From positions 1-64,000 of the forward strand of contig JALHQW010000009.1 in the NCBI GenBank assembly GCA_022841745.1: a stretch of DNA of 64,000 bases, given 5' to 3'. This document shows positions 8,738 through 19,400 of this stretch, piece by piece (the first letter of the stretch is position 1; the number at the start of each line of letters is the position of its first letter). A program made the position numbers and the translations under genes. Below the pieces are notes generated by a model. That model ran no database searches. It had not been told where the DNA came from and saw nothing but the letters and a program-made list of their open reading frames with translations. Origin of the DNA: Saprospiraceae bacterium (lineage in GTDB: Bacteria > Bacteroidota > Bacteroidia > Chitinophagales > Saprospiraceae).

Positions 8738-11700
8738 ATGATAAAGTCAAGAGTAGTTTTTGTAGCAATGGCTTTCATGGCCGTCCTGCAACTTACCGCA
8801 CAAAAAACGACCGTTTTCACGGAGGCCCAGCTGGCCTACAAACGTGGAGAGGAGTTTTTCCAAAAAGGCGTTTATGGCTATGCCATGACCGAGTACAAGG
8901 CGGCCATACAGCAATTGTTGCCAGCCAACGAGCCAGAGTGGGAGCAATTGCGGATGCGCTCTGAACTGGGTTATGCCAAGTCAGCAGTGCGGCTCGACCA
9001 GCCGGATGGCGAAAAGCTCATCCTTGAGTTCATCCGAAAGTACAAGCCCGATCCGCTCGCCAGCCAAGCCTTGTTGGAAGTCGCCAACTACTTCTTCAAT
9101 GCGCAGAAGTACGACAAAGCGATAGAGTTCTATAAGCAAATAGACCCAAGGGGGTTGAATGCTGCCCAGCGGCAAGAGCTTTATTTCAAAATTGGTTACT
9201 CTTACTTCGTGCAGAAGAAGTTCAAAGAGGCAGAGTCCAATTTCAAGGAAATCAAGGATGTACAAGGCGATTATTTTTATCCTGCCAATTACTACTACGG
9301 ACTTTGCAAGTTCTTCAACAACCAATACGCCGAAGCCATCAAGAGTTTCAGGTTGGTGGAGCGCTCTAAGGATTACAAGCCCTATGTGCCCTACTATATT
9401 TCACAGATCTACTTTGCGCAGCGTGACTTTGATGAGTTGATAAAATATGCTGAGCCAAAGCTGAAAGACAAGACCCTTCGCAACTTGAAGGAAATGAATC
9501 AATTGGTTGGTCAGGCTTATTTTGAAAAAGGGGATTATAAAAAAGCATTGCCATTCCTCGAAAAATTTGCGGAAAGCTCCGGCACCATGCGGGAAGAGGA
9601 GTTCTACCAATTGGGCTACTGTCAATACCAGGTCGGGCAGTACGCTAAAGCAGCCAAGAACTTTGAGCAACTGCATGCCGTCAATTCGATACTTGGCCAA
9701 ACAGCCCTCTACTACCTCGGCGACTGCAAGCTTACGGCGAAGGATAAAATAGCGGCAAGGAGCGCATTTGGCGCAGCCAGCAAAATGAGCTTTGACAAAG
9801 ACATACAGCAAAGTGCATTGATCAATTACGCCAAGCTTTCCTACGAACTGCGCTACGACAAGGAAGCATTGGCCGCTTTGCAAGAAATCAGGTCAGGTTC
9901 GAAATATTACGCCGAGGCCCAAGAGCTGATGAGCGATATTTTCGTGAACACCCGCAACTACGATCAGGCTATTGCCACGCTTGAAGGGATGCCAAACAAG
10001 CCCCAAAAGCTGAAAGAGGCCTACCAAAAAGTGCTTTACCTGAGGGGTATCCAGCATTTGAAGGATGGTAGGACTTCACAAGCCGAAAGCCTGTTGTTGA
10101 AAGCTTTGGACAACCCCTACAACAACGAGTACAAGGCACTCACGCTTTATTGGTTGGGCGACATGAACCACCAGGCAAAGAACTACAACAAGAGCATTGA
10201 CTATGTCAACCAGTTCATAGCCTTAGCCAAAAATATCAAGATCCTGCCAGATGAATCCTCGGTACATACGGCCAACTACATGCAGGGCTACAATTACGTG
10301 AAGAAAGAGAATTATACCACAGCGCAGGGCTATTTCACGGATGCCGTTGCAGGTATCAAACGCAATAGGAGCAGTATCAAAAACAAAGCTGTGAAGGACG
10401 GCGTTTTGGGCGATGCGACCCTAAGGGCTGGTGATTGCCTCTTCAAAAAGAACAATTACAAGGAAGCCATCAAGTTTTACGATGAAGCCGTAGCGGCCAA
10501 ATACCCCGGCTTCGAGTACGCACTTTTTCAGAAAGCCATCATTGAGGGGCTTAGGGGCAATACGACCGATAAAATCATCGCCCTGGAGGATTTGATCAAC
10601 AAGTACAAAACCTCCGAATTTGCCGATGATGCCCTCTTCCAATTGGGGCTTACCTATCAGGACATCAAGCAGGGCAGCAAGGCAACCGAAGCGTTCAAGC
10701 GCTTAGTGGCAGATTATCCCAACTCCGACATGGTGAACAATGCCCTGTTGCGGCTCGGCCTTGTGGCCTACAATTCGGGCAACCTCCAAACGGCCATAAA
10801 CTATTACAAGCAGGTGTTTTCGCACCAACCTTCAAAAGATGAGGCCGATGCGGCATTGGCAGCTCTGCGTGAGATTTATATCAAGGACCTTGGCGACCCT
10901 GATGGCTTTAATGCTTTTTTGGAGACCATACCCGGGTATAAATTGGACAATGCACAAAAGGATGAAAACGCATTTGCGGCCGCAGAAGCAGCTTACGAAA
11001 AAAGCAATTACGATAAGGCCGTAACGGAATACGCCGAGTACATCCGCAAGTACCCCAATGGTGTGAACATTCTAGTGGCTTACTACCACCGTGGCGAAAG
11101 CTATGCCGTGCTGAAGCAGTACGACAAGGCGCTTAGCGATTACGAATGGGTCATTGCCAAAGGCGCTGGAAACAAATATTATGTGGATGTGCTTGGCAAA
11201 GCTGCCGATATTACCTACAAGGGCAACAAGGATTACAAAAAGGCCTACGATTACTTCGTGAAATGGGAAGCTGCGGCCACCAACGCTAGCGATAAGTTTG
11301 AGGCGCAACTGGGTGCCATGCGCTCTGCCTATAAATTGGGCGATACCAATGCGGTGCAAGCTGCCGCCAAGAAGGTTTCGGCAAATCCGGCTGCTTCTGA
11401 TGAGCAAGTGGCACAGGCCAATTTCTACCTTGGTAAAATCGCCTTTGACAATAAAGACTACAATGCCGCCATGCAGTCGTTCAACAAGGTGCTGCAAAAC
11501 AGCGACAATGAGCAGACTGCCGAGGCCCGCTACCTCATCGCTGAAATCCATTATCAAAAGCGTGACCTCGAAAAGGCCAAGCAACGCTGCCTCGACAACA
11601 ACAACGACAATTCGAACTATCCCTATTGGGTAGGCAAGAGCCTCTTATTGCTCTCTGATGTTTTTGCGGAGCAGGATGACTTGTTCAGTGCCAAAACGGT

Positions 11701-11842
11701 CTTGGAAGCCCTCATTGAAAACTATGAGGAAAAAAACGACGAAATCATCCCAACTGCCAAGAAGAAGTTGGACTTGTTGAACAAATCATCTGGCGGCAAT
11801 CGCCTCGATCGCAGCAATAATTTCATGGATGATGGCAATTGA
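8738..11842 (+). CDS. Exported TPR-repeat protein (1034 aa)
   Basis: A Sec signal peptide (VVFVAMAFMAVLQLTAQ) is followed by about 1000 residues of TPR-like helix pairs. Typical repeats include AYKRGEEFFQKGVYGYAMTE near residue 30, QKYDKAIEFYKQID, FKIGYSYFVQKKFKEAESNF, ADDALFQLGLTYQDIKQGSK near 635, AYYHRGESYAVLKQYDKALS near 790 and AEARYLIAEIHYQKRDLEKA near 930. The family looks like the very long periplasmic TPR proteins of Bacteroidota that precede a barrel protein. A scaffold role in outer-membrane assembly or secretion is inferred only from that pairing. The barrel gene follows 113 bp downstream, separated by a word array. Confidence 0.85.
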   Translation: MIKSRVVFVAMAFMAVLQLTAQKTTVFTEAQLAYKRGEEFFQKGVYGYAMTEYKAAIQQLLPANEPEWEQLRMRSELGYAKSAVRLDQPDGEKLILEFIRKYKPDPLASQALLEVANYFFNAQKYDKAIEFYKQIDPRGLNAAQRQELYFKIGYSYFVQKKFKEAESNFKEIKDVQGDYFYPANYYYGLCKFFNNQYAEAIKSFRLVERSKDYKPYVPYYISQIYFAQRDFDELIKYAEPKLKDKTLRNLKEMNQLVGQAYFEKGDYKKALPFLEKFAESSGTMREEEFYQLGYCQYQVGQYAKAAKNFEQLHAVNSILGQTALYYLGDCKLTAKDKIAARSAFGAASKMSFDKDIQQSALINYAKLSYELRYDKEALAALQEIRSGSKYYAEAQELMSDIFVNTRNYDQAIATLEGMPNKPQKLKEAYQKVLYLRGIQHLKDGRTSQAESLLLKALDNPYNNEYKALTLYWLGDMNHQAKNYNKSIDYVNQFIALAKNIKILPDESSVHTANYMQGYNYVKKENYTTAQGYFTDAVAGIKRNRSSIKNKAVKDGVLGDATLRAGDCLFKKNNYKEAIKFYDEAVAAKYPGFEYALFQKAIIEGLRGNTTDKIIALEDLINKYKTSEFADDALFQLGLTYQDIKQGSKATEAFKRLVADYPNSDMVNNALLRLGLVAYNSGNLQTAINYYKQVFSHQPSKDEADAALAALREIYIKDLGDPDGFNAFLETIPGYKLDNAQKDENAFAAAEAAYEKSNYDKAVTEYAEYIRKYPNGVNILVAYYHRGESYAVLKQYDKALSDYEWVIAKGAGNKYYVDVLGKAADITYKGNKDYKKAYDYFVKWEAAATNASDKFEAQLGAMRSAYKLGDTNAVQAAAKKVSANPAASDEQVAQANFYLGKIAFDNKDYNAAMQSFNKVLQNSDNEQTAEARYLIAEIHYQKRDLEKAKQRCLDNNNDNSNYPYWVGKSLLLLSDVFAEQDDLFSAKTVLEALIENYEEKNDEIIPTAKKKLDLLNKSSGGNRLDRSNNFMDDGN

Positions 11843-11947
11843 TTATAGATACTGGATACTTGATACTGGTTTCTTCCCAAGCAAACTGCCAGCATCCAGT
11901 AATCAGCATCCAGCATCCAGCATCCAGCATCCAGTAACAAGCAATCA
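11843..11947. repeat. Word array with inverted halves (CTGGATA / CATCCAG)
   Basis: It starts right after the stop of the TPR gene. The left part holds tactggatac and gatactgg. The right part holds five catccag words in a row, the complement of the left word with one change. It has no ORF. Confidence 0.75.
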
Positions 11948-11955
11948 ATTCAACG

Positions 11956-13632
11956 ATGAAATACCTAAGAATCATTTTCTTTTTCCTGCTTTGCGCAATG
12001 TCCACGGTAGCATGGGCACAACCAGATTTGCCCAGCGAAGAAGTGGAAGTCATCAAGATATTTGAGGCACAATTGGCTGAAAGCGAAAAGGTGGCCGTGC
12101 TGCCTGAATTGCCAGTGGTTGACACCAGCATTTCGAAGCAGACCTATGATGTGCAGCCCAAGTCCATTGATGTGGATTACCCGGCCCCAAGGCTGAAACC
12201 CATCACCCATAAATCGGACGAGGAGATTCCAGAAATCTATAAGGCCTATTTTAAACTTGGGGCTGGCCTGCCGAAATCACTGTACGGCGAGGGGGCCTTC
12301 AACACCATTGCGAAGCTGACCGAGAAATCGGCGCTCGATATTGGCTTGAACCTGTTTCATCACCAAGCCGACTTCTCGGACAGCGAAATCGAGAACCAGC
12401 GTTTCGGTTTGACAAAAGCCGAAGGCAAGGCCACTTACTATTCCGACAAAGGTTTTGCCGTAGGGGGGAATATCGGTTATACCAACAACCGCCAGAGCCT
12501 GTATGGCTATAGGTTCGTTCCGAACCCTATCTATGAGAACATCGAGAAGGAGTCCGTGGAGCAGACTTATGGAATATTCGACTTTGGCGGTAGGATTTTC
12601 AACAGTGTGCAAACCGCTGGTGACATCAACTACTCGGCTGGTTTCGACCTCTATTCCATGGGCGATGATATCTCCGCGGCCAACGAATTTGGGTTTGACT
12701 TGAAGCTGAAGGCAACCAAATGGATCAAGGGCAAGCACTCGTTCGATATTGGCCTTCGCACCGACTTTACCAATTTCAATGTTTCGGGGACTGACCAAGA
12801 CCTGAACAATTTTTCGCTGACTCCTGCATTTACCTACCACGGTAATTCTTTCAAGATAAAGGCTGGTGTGAACCTGATGTCAAGCAACGACGAGTTTTAC
12901 CCATTCCCCGATGCTGAAGTTGTCGTGAACCTCACTGGCAATTCACTGGCGTTTTACACGGGTGTCACGGGCGACTTGCAAAAGAACACTTTCCGTTCCT
13001 TGACCACCTATAATCCATACATTTATACGGGCCTGCCTGATGGTTCCTTGAAAAACACCAAGTACTACCATGTCTATGCTGGTGTGAAGGGCAGTTTGAA
13101 AACGTTCGAGTACATGATACAAGGTGGGTACAAGCCGACCAATGAACTTGCGCTCTATTTCTACCGCTTTCAGAATGATTTGCTCAGTGATTTTGATATA
13201 ATTTATGATGACTGGAATATCATCAATATAAGGGCATCCTTGAAAGCAACTGTAATGAAAAACCTGACATTGACGGGTACGCTTAGCCAAAATATTTTTG
13301 ATGGCAGCAACAGTGAAGAATTCAAGGCATGGCACTTGCCTGCATTGGATGTGAACGTACTAGCCGTATATACCACATCTGACAATAAGCTGCGGGCAAA
13401 GGCCCAATTGAACCTCCAAAATGGGGTGCCTGCCAATGATCTTGGAGGCCTTAATCGTTGGACGGAATTGAATGGCTTGTACGATATTAGCGTTGGAGCG
13501 GAGTATTGGTTCGTAAAGAAATTTGGGGCGTTCCTTGAGGTCAACAACCTTTTGAACAACAAGCGGGAGCGTTGGTATAGTTATCCGACCTATGGGGTAA
13601 ACGTGCTGGTCGGCATTACAGCCCGATTTTAA
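11956..13632 (+). CDS. Outer-membrane beta-barrel protein, TonB-dependent receptor-like
   Basis: 558 aa. A signal peptide (IIFFFLLCAMSTVAWAQ) precedes a short periplasmic linker with a Pro-rich section near residues 60-95. About 450 residues of alternating amphipathic strands follow, ending in aromatic Phe (VLVGITARF), the usual terminal signature for BAM-dependent barrels. Phrases such as FGAFLEVNNLLNNKRERWYSYPTYG are typical of the last strands of TonB-dependent receptor barrels, but no plug domain is visible. The pairing with the upstream 1034-aa TPR protein suggests that the two work together. Confidence 0.8.
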   Translation: MKYLRIIFFFLLCAMSTVAWAQPDLPSEEVEVIKIFEAQLAESEKVAVLPELPVVDTSISKQTYDVQPKSIDVDYPAPRLKPITHKSDEEIPEIYKAYFKLGAGLPKSLYGEGAFNTIAKLTEKSALDIGLNLFHHQADFSDSEIENQRFGLTKAEGKATYYSDKGFAVGGNIGYTNNRQSLYGYRFVPNPIYENIEKESVEQTYGIFDFGGRIFNSVQTAGDINYSAGFDLYSMGDDISAANEFGFDLKLKATKWIKGKHSFDIGLRTDFTNFNVSGTDQDLNNFSLTPAFTYHGNSFKIKAGVNLMSSNDEFYPFPDAEVVVNLTGNSLAFYTGVTGDLQKNTFRSLTTYNPYIYTGLPDGSLKNTKYYHVYAGVKGSLKTFEYMIQGGYKPTNELALYFYRFQNDLLSDFDIIYDDWNIINIRASLKATVMKNLTLTGTLSQNIFDGSNSEEFKAWHLPALDVNVLAVYTTSDNKLRAKAQLNLQNGVPANDLGGLNRWTELNGLYDISVGAEYWFVKKFGAFLEVNNLLNNKRERWYSYPTYGVNVLVGITARF

Positions 13633-14089
13633 ATAAGACTTAATTTTTAGAGGGGATTTTCAATTTTTAAGATTTCCCCTCCTTGGATGAATCAGAACAT
13701 TGAGGTGAGGTTGCCTAAAAAGTTATTCGCTGAAAATATTGCGAGTTGACTTTTGAGGCAACTTCACCTTTGTTTTTTTGGGAGGAATTGGTAATTTCCT
13801 CCAAAAACTACCTCGGCTGAGAAGTTGCGCCAGGTAAGATTTGGCAAACCATACTAAAATCATCATCGCTTTCTTTTAAAGTCGGCTTTTTTTTAAAATT
13901 GAAAACAATTTTTGCCTGAGGTAATGATTTCGAGTTTGATTAACGTTTAAATGAATGGTTGATAGTAAGTTAGGTATTTTAGATAAAAAAATGTTTTTTG
14001 ACAAGCGTGTTTTATTTGGAAACCAAAATGCCCAACAAGATTTTTAGCATAGTTCTTGCCATTGTGTGTTTTCAAAAATTGCACGAGCT
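13633..14089. other. Gap with palindromes and AT-rich upstream region
   Basis: It holds two palindromes and no gene. The first is GAGGGGA...TCCCCTC at about 13651-13680. The second, at 13703-13769, is annotated separately as a terminator. The remainder (13780-14089) is AT-rich and probably carries the promoter of the adhesin gene, for which I found no clean consensus box. Confidence 0.5.
13703..13779 (+). terminator. Terminator-like hairpin after the barrel gene
   Basis: The arms aggtgaggttgcct (13703-13716) and aggcaacttcacct (13756-13769) pair with one mismatch around a 39-nt loop. A T-rich run (tttgttttttt) follows directly. It is longer-looped than a classical terminator. Confidence 0.5.
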
Positions 14090-16174
14090 ATGTCGAACCT
14101 CTTCCGAATCTTGCTGTTCGTGCCCCCCATGTTTCTGTTTGTTCTCCCGGCTTTCTCGCAGCTAAGCGGGTTTCTTGAACAAAATCCTGCCGACGGTATC
14201 TATACCGTATCGGTAATTCCGTCCGTTACTTGGACGCCTCCGCTCAGCACCACCAATGGTGCTGTCATGACTTTGCGTGCAGCAAAGGGCAAATTTCAAG
14301 TGTCTGATTTTCAATCAATTACAGGTGATTGGAGTGCACCGCTGTTGTTCTCTGGCCCAGCCGAAGCACCTGACTATGATTACTTCCTATTCAATGAAAT
14401 TGAAAACATTGTCAACATTACCTACGCTGATGGGGTGAAACTGCCCATGTTCTCCTTCAAAAATGCGTTTAGCTGTACCCCAATTGAAATCATAGACAAC
14501 CAGACCGACCCATTGAACGTCGAACCTAACTCGATTGGGGTAGGAGTGGGCAATTCGTTTTCTGTGCTCGCCGTCCTTGCTACTACTGGCAACGCCTATA
14601 CTGGCAATGATCCACAAGACGCTGTAGATTGTCCGCCAATTTCACTGAATATCGCAGCAAATACAAACCCTGTTCGTTGTTTCGGTGACGTTACCGATAT
14701 TATGGTCTCTGTCGAAAATGGCATTGCACCTTATAATATACAGTGGGTTAACACTAACACAAGTGAAACTGGAACTTTTAGCATCCAAAATGCAGGTGAC
14801 GTTTTCACGATGGCTGGGATGCCGGCAGGTAATTACGAGTTCACCGTTTTGGACAACTTGAATAGTTCTCATACTTCAAGCTATCAATTGGTCCAACCAA
14901 CTGCCCCTTTGTCAGTAGAATTGATAGCATTCGATGCAAGCTGCTCTGGCAGTATGGACGGTGGGGTAGTCGTGGATAAAGTAAGCGGTGGAACCGTGGG
15001 GAATGGTTATCAATATAACTGGGCCGGCTATCCATCGGAAACAGGTTCAGAACTGACATTTGTCCCAGCGGGCAGCTACAACGTAACCGTAACAGATGAC
15101 AATGGTTGCTCAGTGACTGGCTCGGCCACTGTTACTGCAGTCGCAGAAATCGTTATAGGCAACAACTCCACCGTGAAGCATGTAAGCTGCAATGGAGCCG
15201 CAGACGGACTTATAGACATATTCCCTTGGAGTCCTACCTCCGGTACCAATTTTGATTTTGATTGGTCTAGCAATGTTCCTACACCAAACGAATCGGCAGC
15301 CTATAACCTTGGGCCTGGCACTTATTCTGTGACAGTCACTGATGTGGATGGAGGATGTGTAACGACAAAATCATTTACAATTACTGAACCTCCATCCATA
15401 GAGGTTGATTACCGCTTGGTGGATCCTAAATGCTTTGGTGAAAAAGGATTACTCGAAATTTTAGCCGTTTCCAATGCTGTGATGCCTTGGAAAGCTGAGA
15501 TCACGGGCGGCGAAAATGAAATGGCTGAGACTGGCGATAAGTTTCTTTTGGAGCCAGGTTCTGCCATGAGACTAATTATCGAAGACGCAAAAGGCTGCCT
15601 GATAGAAGAAGATTTCATCGTAGCTGCCCGTCAGGAAATGCAGTTGGAAATAGGGGAGGGCAGGGACATTAAATATGGTGAGCAGATAAATATTAACGCA
15701 TCACATTTCCCCTTCATTAATGTCAGTTTCAACTGGATTCCATCCGAAGGACTAAGCTGTGCTGATTGCCCCAACCCAGTGGCAATGCCAACCAATAATG
15801 TTACCTACAAGCTTGTAATGACCGATAGTGAAGGTTGTACCGTTGACGACGATATCAATTTTTCCGTCAGGAAATCAAGGGATATTTTTATCCCAAATAC
15901 CTTCAGCCCCAATCACGATGGCATCAACGACTCGTTTTTCCCTTATGGTGGCTTCGAAATCATAGCCATCCACACCATGGAAGTCTATGACCGATGGGGG
16001 GGCAAAATGTTCGAGTCCAAACAATCCTTTAAGCCGAATGACCCAGGTGCTGGATGGCACGGCTTGGCAAGGGAAAAGCCCGCCGATCCTGGCCTTTACC
16101 TTTATACCATGAACGTCGAGTTCATTGACGGAGAAATAATTCTTTTCTCTGGTGAGGTTAACCTCATGAAATAA
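14090..16174 (+). CDS. Gliding-motility C-terminal domain (CHU_C) surface protein, 694 aa
   Basis: The ATG at 14090 puts the signal peptide (SNLFRILLFVPPMFLFVLPAFSQ) at the very N-terminus. An ATG 24 bp upstream is possible. Residues ~25-185 form a domain also found three times in the next protein (APDYDYFLF..., LPMFSFKNAFSC, IDNQTDPLNVEPNS). SprB/Ig-like repeats follow with the NGCSVTGSATVT and SYNVTVTDDNGC pattern, and a Cys-pair motif CADCPNP near residue 560. The last ~95 residues (IFIPNTFSPNHDGINDSF, MEVYDRWGGKMFESK, GLYLYTMNVEFIDGE) are a CHU_C/type B T9SS sorting domain. The protein is expected to be cell-surface anchored or secreted by T9SS. Confidence 0.85.
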   Translation: MSNLFRILLFVPPMFLFVLPAFSQLSGFLEQNPADGIYTVSVIPSVTWTPPLSTTNGAVMTLRAAKGKFQVSDFQSITGDWSAPLLFSGPAEAPDYDYFLFNEIENIVNITYADGVKLPMFSFKNAFSCTPIEIIDNQTDPLNVEPNSIGVGVGNSFSVLAVLATTGNAYTGNDPQDAVDCPPISLNIAANTNPVRCFGDVTDIMVSVENGIAPYNIQWVNTNTSETGTFSIQNAGDVFTMAGMPAGNYEFTVLDNLNSSHTSSYQLVQPTAPLSVELIAFDASCSGSMDGGVVVDKVSGGTVGNGYQYNWAGYPSETGSELTFVPAGSYNVTVTDDNGCSVTGSATVTAVAEIVIGNNSTVKHVSCNGAADGLIDIFPWSPTSGTNFDFDWSSNVPTPNESAAYNLGPGTYSVTVTDVDGGCVTTKSFTITEPPSIEVDYRLVDPKCFGEKGLLEILAVSNAVMPWKAEITGGENEMAETGDKFLLEPGSAMRLIIEDAKGCLIEEDFIVAARQEMQLEIGEGRDIKYGEQININASHFPFINVSFNWIPSEGLSCADCPNPVAMPTNNVTYKLVMTDSEGCTVDDDINFSVRKSRDIFIPNTFSPNHDGINDSFFPYGGFEIIAIHTMEVYDRWGGKMFESKQSFKPNDPGAGWHGLAREKPADPGLYLYTMNVEFIDGEIILFSGEVNLMK

Positions 16175-16413
16175 AGACTTTCAAGTTCCAACACTTTGAA
16201 CACACCTAATTGCAAAATCAATAACAAGTTTGGCCTTGTTTTTGAAAAACTGATTAATAATCAACCTTTTATAAAGATTCCCCCGGTTCCCTCCCCCCTG
16301 CAACAGGTTGTGTTTATATCAAGTTAAGACTGGCTGCATATCCCTTCGGAATAGGCATGTCTTAGATTGTTATTGATATAAGCCATTTTTTAGAGAAGCT
16401 AATACTCATTAAC

Positions 16414-19400
16414 ATGAAACCTCGGCTTACACTTTTAGCATTGTTACTTTTCGTGGGTACCCTGACCGCTCAGGTTAGGTTCAAGGTTAAACTCCTTCCT
16501 GACAACCAGACCTATCAGGTGCTTTTTAGGCCCGATGTGACCTATACGGGTGCAAATGCCACAACGTTTGGTGGTGCACAAGTCGTTATGAGGGTGCCTG
16601 TTGGCGGATTTAACCCCGGCAACTTGACCAATCTCAAGGGCACCTGGACGATGTCCCCTATTATCAACGCACCAGTTGAGGCTCCTGGCTATTCCTATAT
16701 TGTTTTCGGACTTGAAAATCCTATTACAGGTGGTGCTGGTCCTACCCAAATCAACTACACAAAGGGGGTGGAAATACCGATGTTCACATTCAGGAACAAC
16801 GGCACCTGCACAGGCGTATTGGATATCATTGACAATGCCACTGACCCTTTCAATATTGAGCCAAACTCTGCCACTGTAGCTGCTTACAACACGCTTTTTA
16901 TTGCCAATGGTGTGCCGGGTGGTGTAGAAGTCTTTTCTGGCAATTACAGCCAATACCCAGCTGACTGCAATACCAGTAACGATAATAATTCATGCTTTGA
17001 AGTGTATGATATTGCTTTGAATCCTCCTACCGCATGTGGATTGGCAGACGGCTCCATCACCATTAGCGCAACGAGCACAAGCGGGCCTTTGCGATACTCC
17101 ATCAATTATGGTACACCGCAAGCTACCTTTCAATCAAGTCCCACATTTACGGGATTAGCGGCAGGAAATACTTTTTACATTGCAATAACCGATCAAGCCT
17201 CCTTATGCCCTGACGGGCCTTTGGAGGTAGGTGAATTTCAGCTGCCAGCACCTTTGGCAGCCATTCTTTTAGGTGTTGACCTCAATCAGCCGTCTTGTGG
17301 CGGCACCAATGGCAGCATCGTCATCAATGCCATTAGCGCAAATGGTGGGACATTGAACTACTCCATGAGCCCTGCCGGGCCTTGGCAGCCTTCCAATACC
17401 TTTAACAACCTCGCAGAAGGCACCTATTCCTTTTTCGTAAGGGACATCACCAACCAATGTACTGACCCCGTTGGGACTTACACACTTTCTGGTTGTGAGC
17501 CTCAAAACTGCGATGCGACCTTCGACCTTATCCACCTTGGTAACGGCACGTACGAAATGACCATGACCACCGATACCACCATGGGCGCTCCTTGGAATCT
17601 GGTGAGCGGCTTGCAGGTGACTATGCGTATGCCAACTGGTGGTTTTCAAGTATCAAATGTGACCAGTCAGCTTCCGGGAGTTGGTTTCATCAGTCAACCT
17701 ACGGTCGTAGCTCCTCCTGAGAACCCAGGTTTTGACTATATCACAATTTCACTCGACCCAACACCAGCAACACTACCATTTGTACAAAATGGTACTGTCC
17801 ATTTATTTACTTTTGACAATACTGGCTCATGTGTGGGTGATAGTATCAGGATTATGCCGCTTGACGACCCAGCGTCTGCAAGCAGTTCTTATTCACTGTC
17901 CACATTTTTAAGCTCACCTGGCTTCCCAAATGGCGCAGAAATCTGCCTTGGAGAAGCAGCGGCGATTTGTCAACTGACACCGCCTCCTGCACCTGATTGC
18001 GATATATCCCTGGACATCAGCAACCTTGGTGGCGGGAAATATGGCATCACCATGACGCCCGATACTAGTTTTTCTACCCCTTGGAATAGTATTCCTGGAA
18101 TGAACATCACGGTGAGAACTGCGACAGGCGGGTTTGTGGTATCCAATATCGAAAGCCAAATTCCTAATGCCAATTTTAGCAGCAGCAGTGTCGTCAGCCC
18201 ACCTGAAAACAGTGGATTCGATTATTTCTCTTTCGGCTTGGAATCCGCCGCCAGTGTCCCCTATACAGCGGGACAACCAGTGCTCTTGTTCACTTTTGAA
18301 AACACGGGAAATTGTGTTGGTGATAGCATTGGTTTCATGCCTAACAATGACCCTGTTCTGAACAACACAAATTTCAACTTAGCCCATCAAATAACGGTAG
18401 CGGGGCTTTTCGGAGATGCTTCACTCTGCTTTGGCAGCACGACCGTAGAATGTGACTCCGTCAATACCGACCTCTGTGCAGGTACAACGCCCGATTTCAC
18501 CCCATTGCAGGGTTGCGAAGGCGCTTTGATAAACTTTAATGATGCAACAATAACAAACGGAACCATTACTTCTTGGAGTTGGAACTTTGGCGACGGCAGC
18601 CCAGCTGCCAGTGGCCAAAACCCAAGCCATACTTATTCTTCCTCCGGGAATTTTGAGGTTTCATTGACGGTGACGACCCAAGAGGGTTGTGATACAACTT
18701 TTGCGGAATTCGTCACCGTTTTTCCTTCTCCCGGCGATGCCCCGGTGAGCAACTACACCATTTGCAACGATGTGGGCGTGACACTTGAAACACCGGACAA
18801 TATCACCTCGGCAGTGTGGAGCCCAACCACGGGCCTCGACCTGACCGACCCGTTCAATCCGGTAGCTAACCCAGCCAACACGACCACTTATACGCTCACA
18901 GCCACCAATAATTTTGGCTGTGTGAATACCAGTCAGGTGACGGTCACTGTGGTTGCAAAGCCAGTATTGAACGCCGTGGCAGTTACGCCAATTACTGACT
19001 GCAACAAGTCTGATGCATCCATCACCATTACTGCCACTGGTCCGGCTGGTGTGGAATATGGTTTGGATAGCGGCAGCGGCATTGTTTGGCAATCAGCCAA
19101 CGCTTTCAATAACTTGACAGCTGGCACTTACAATGTTTATATCCGCAATGCAGATGATTCCTGCCCCGTTGCATTCAACAGCAACCCGATTGTGTTGAAT
19201 GCCCCGGTAGCGCCAAGCATCGTTTCGGTATCTCAGGTGCAGCCAGTCGGTTGCAGCAACAACGGCTCCATTACCATTAATGCAACAGGCGGTACAGGCC
19301 CTTTGCAGTACAGCATCACAGGTTTGCCACCGTTCTCTAGCAATAACGTGTTCAACAACCTCGGTGCAGGTACTTACAACGTTGTCGTTCGCAATGCCGA

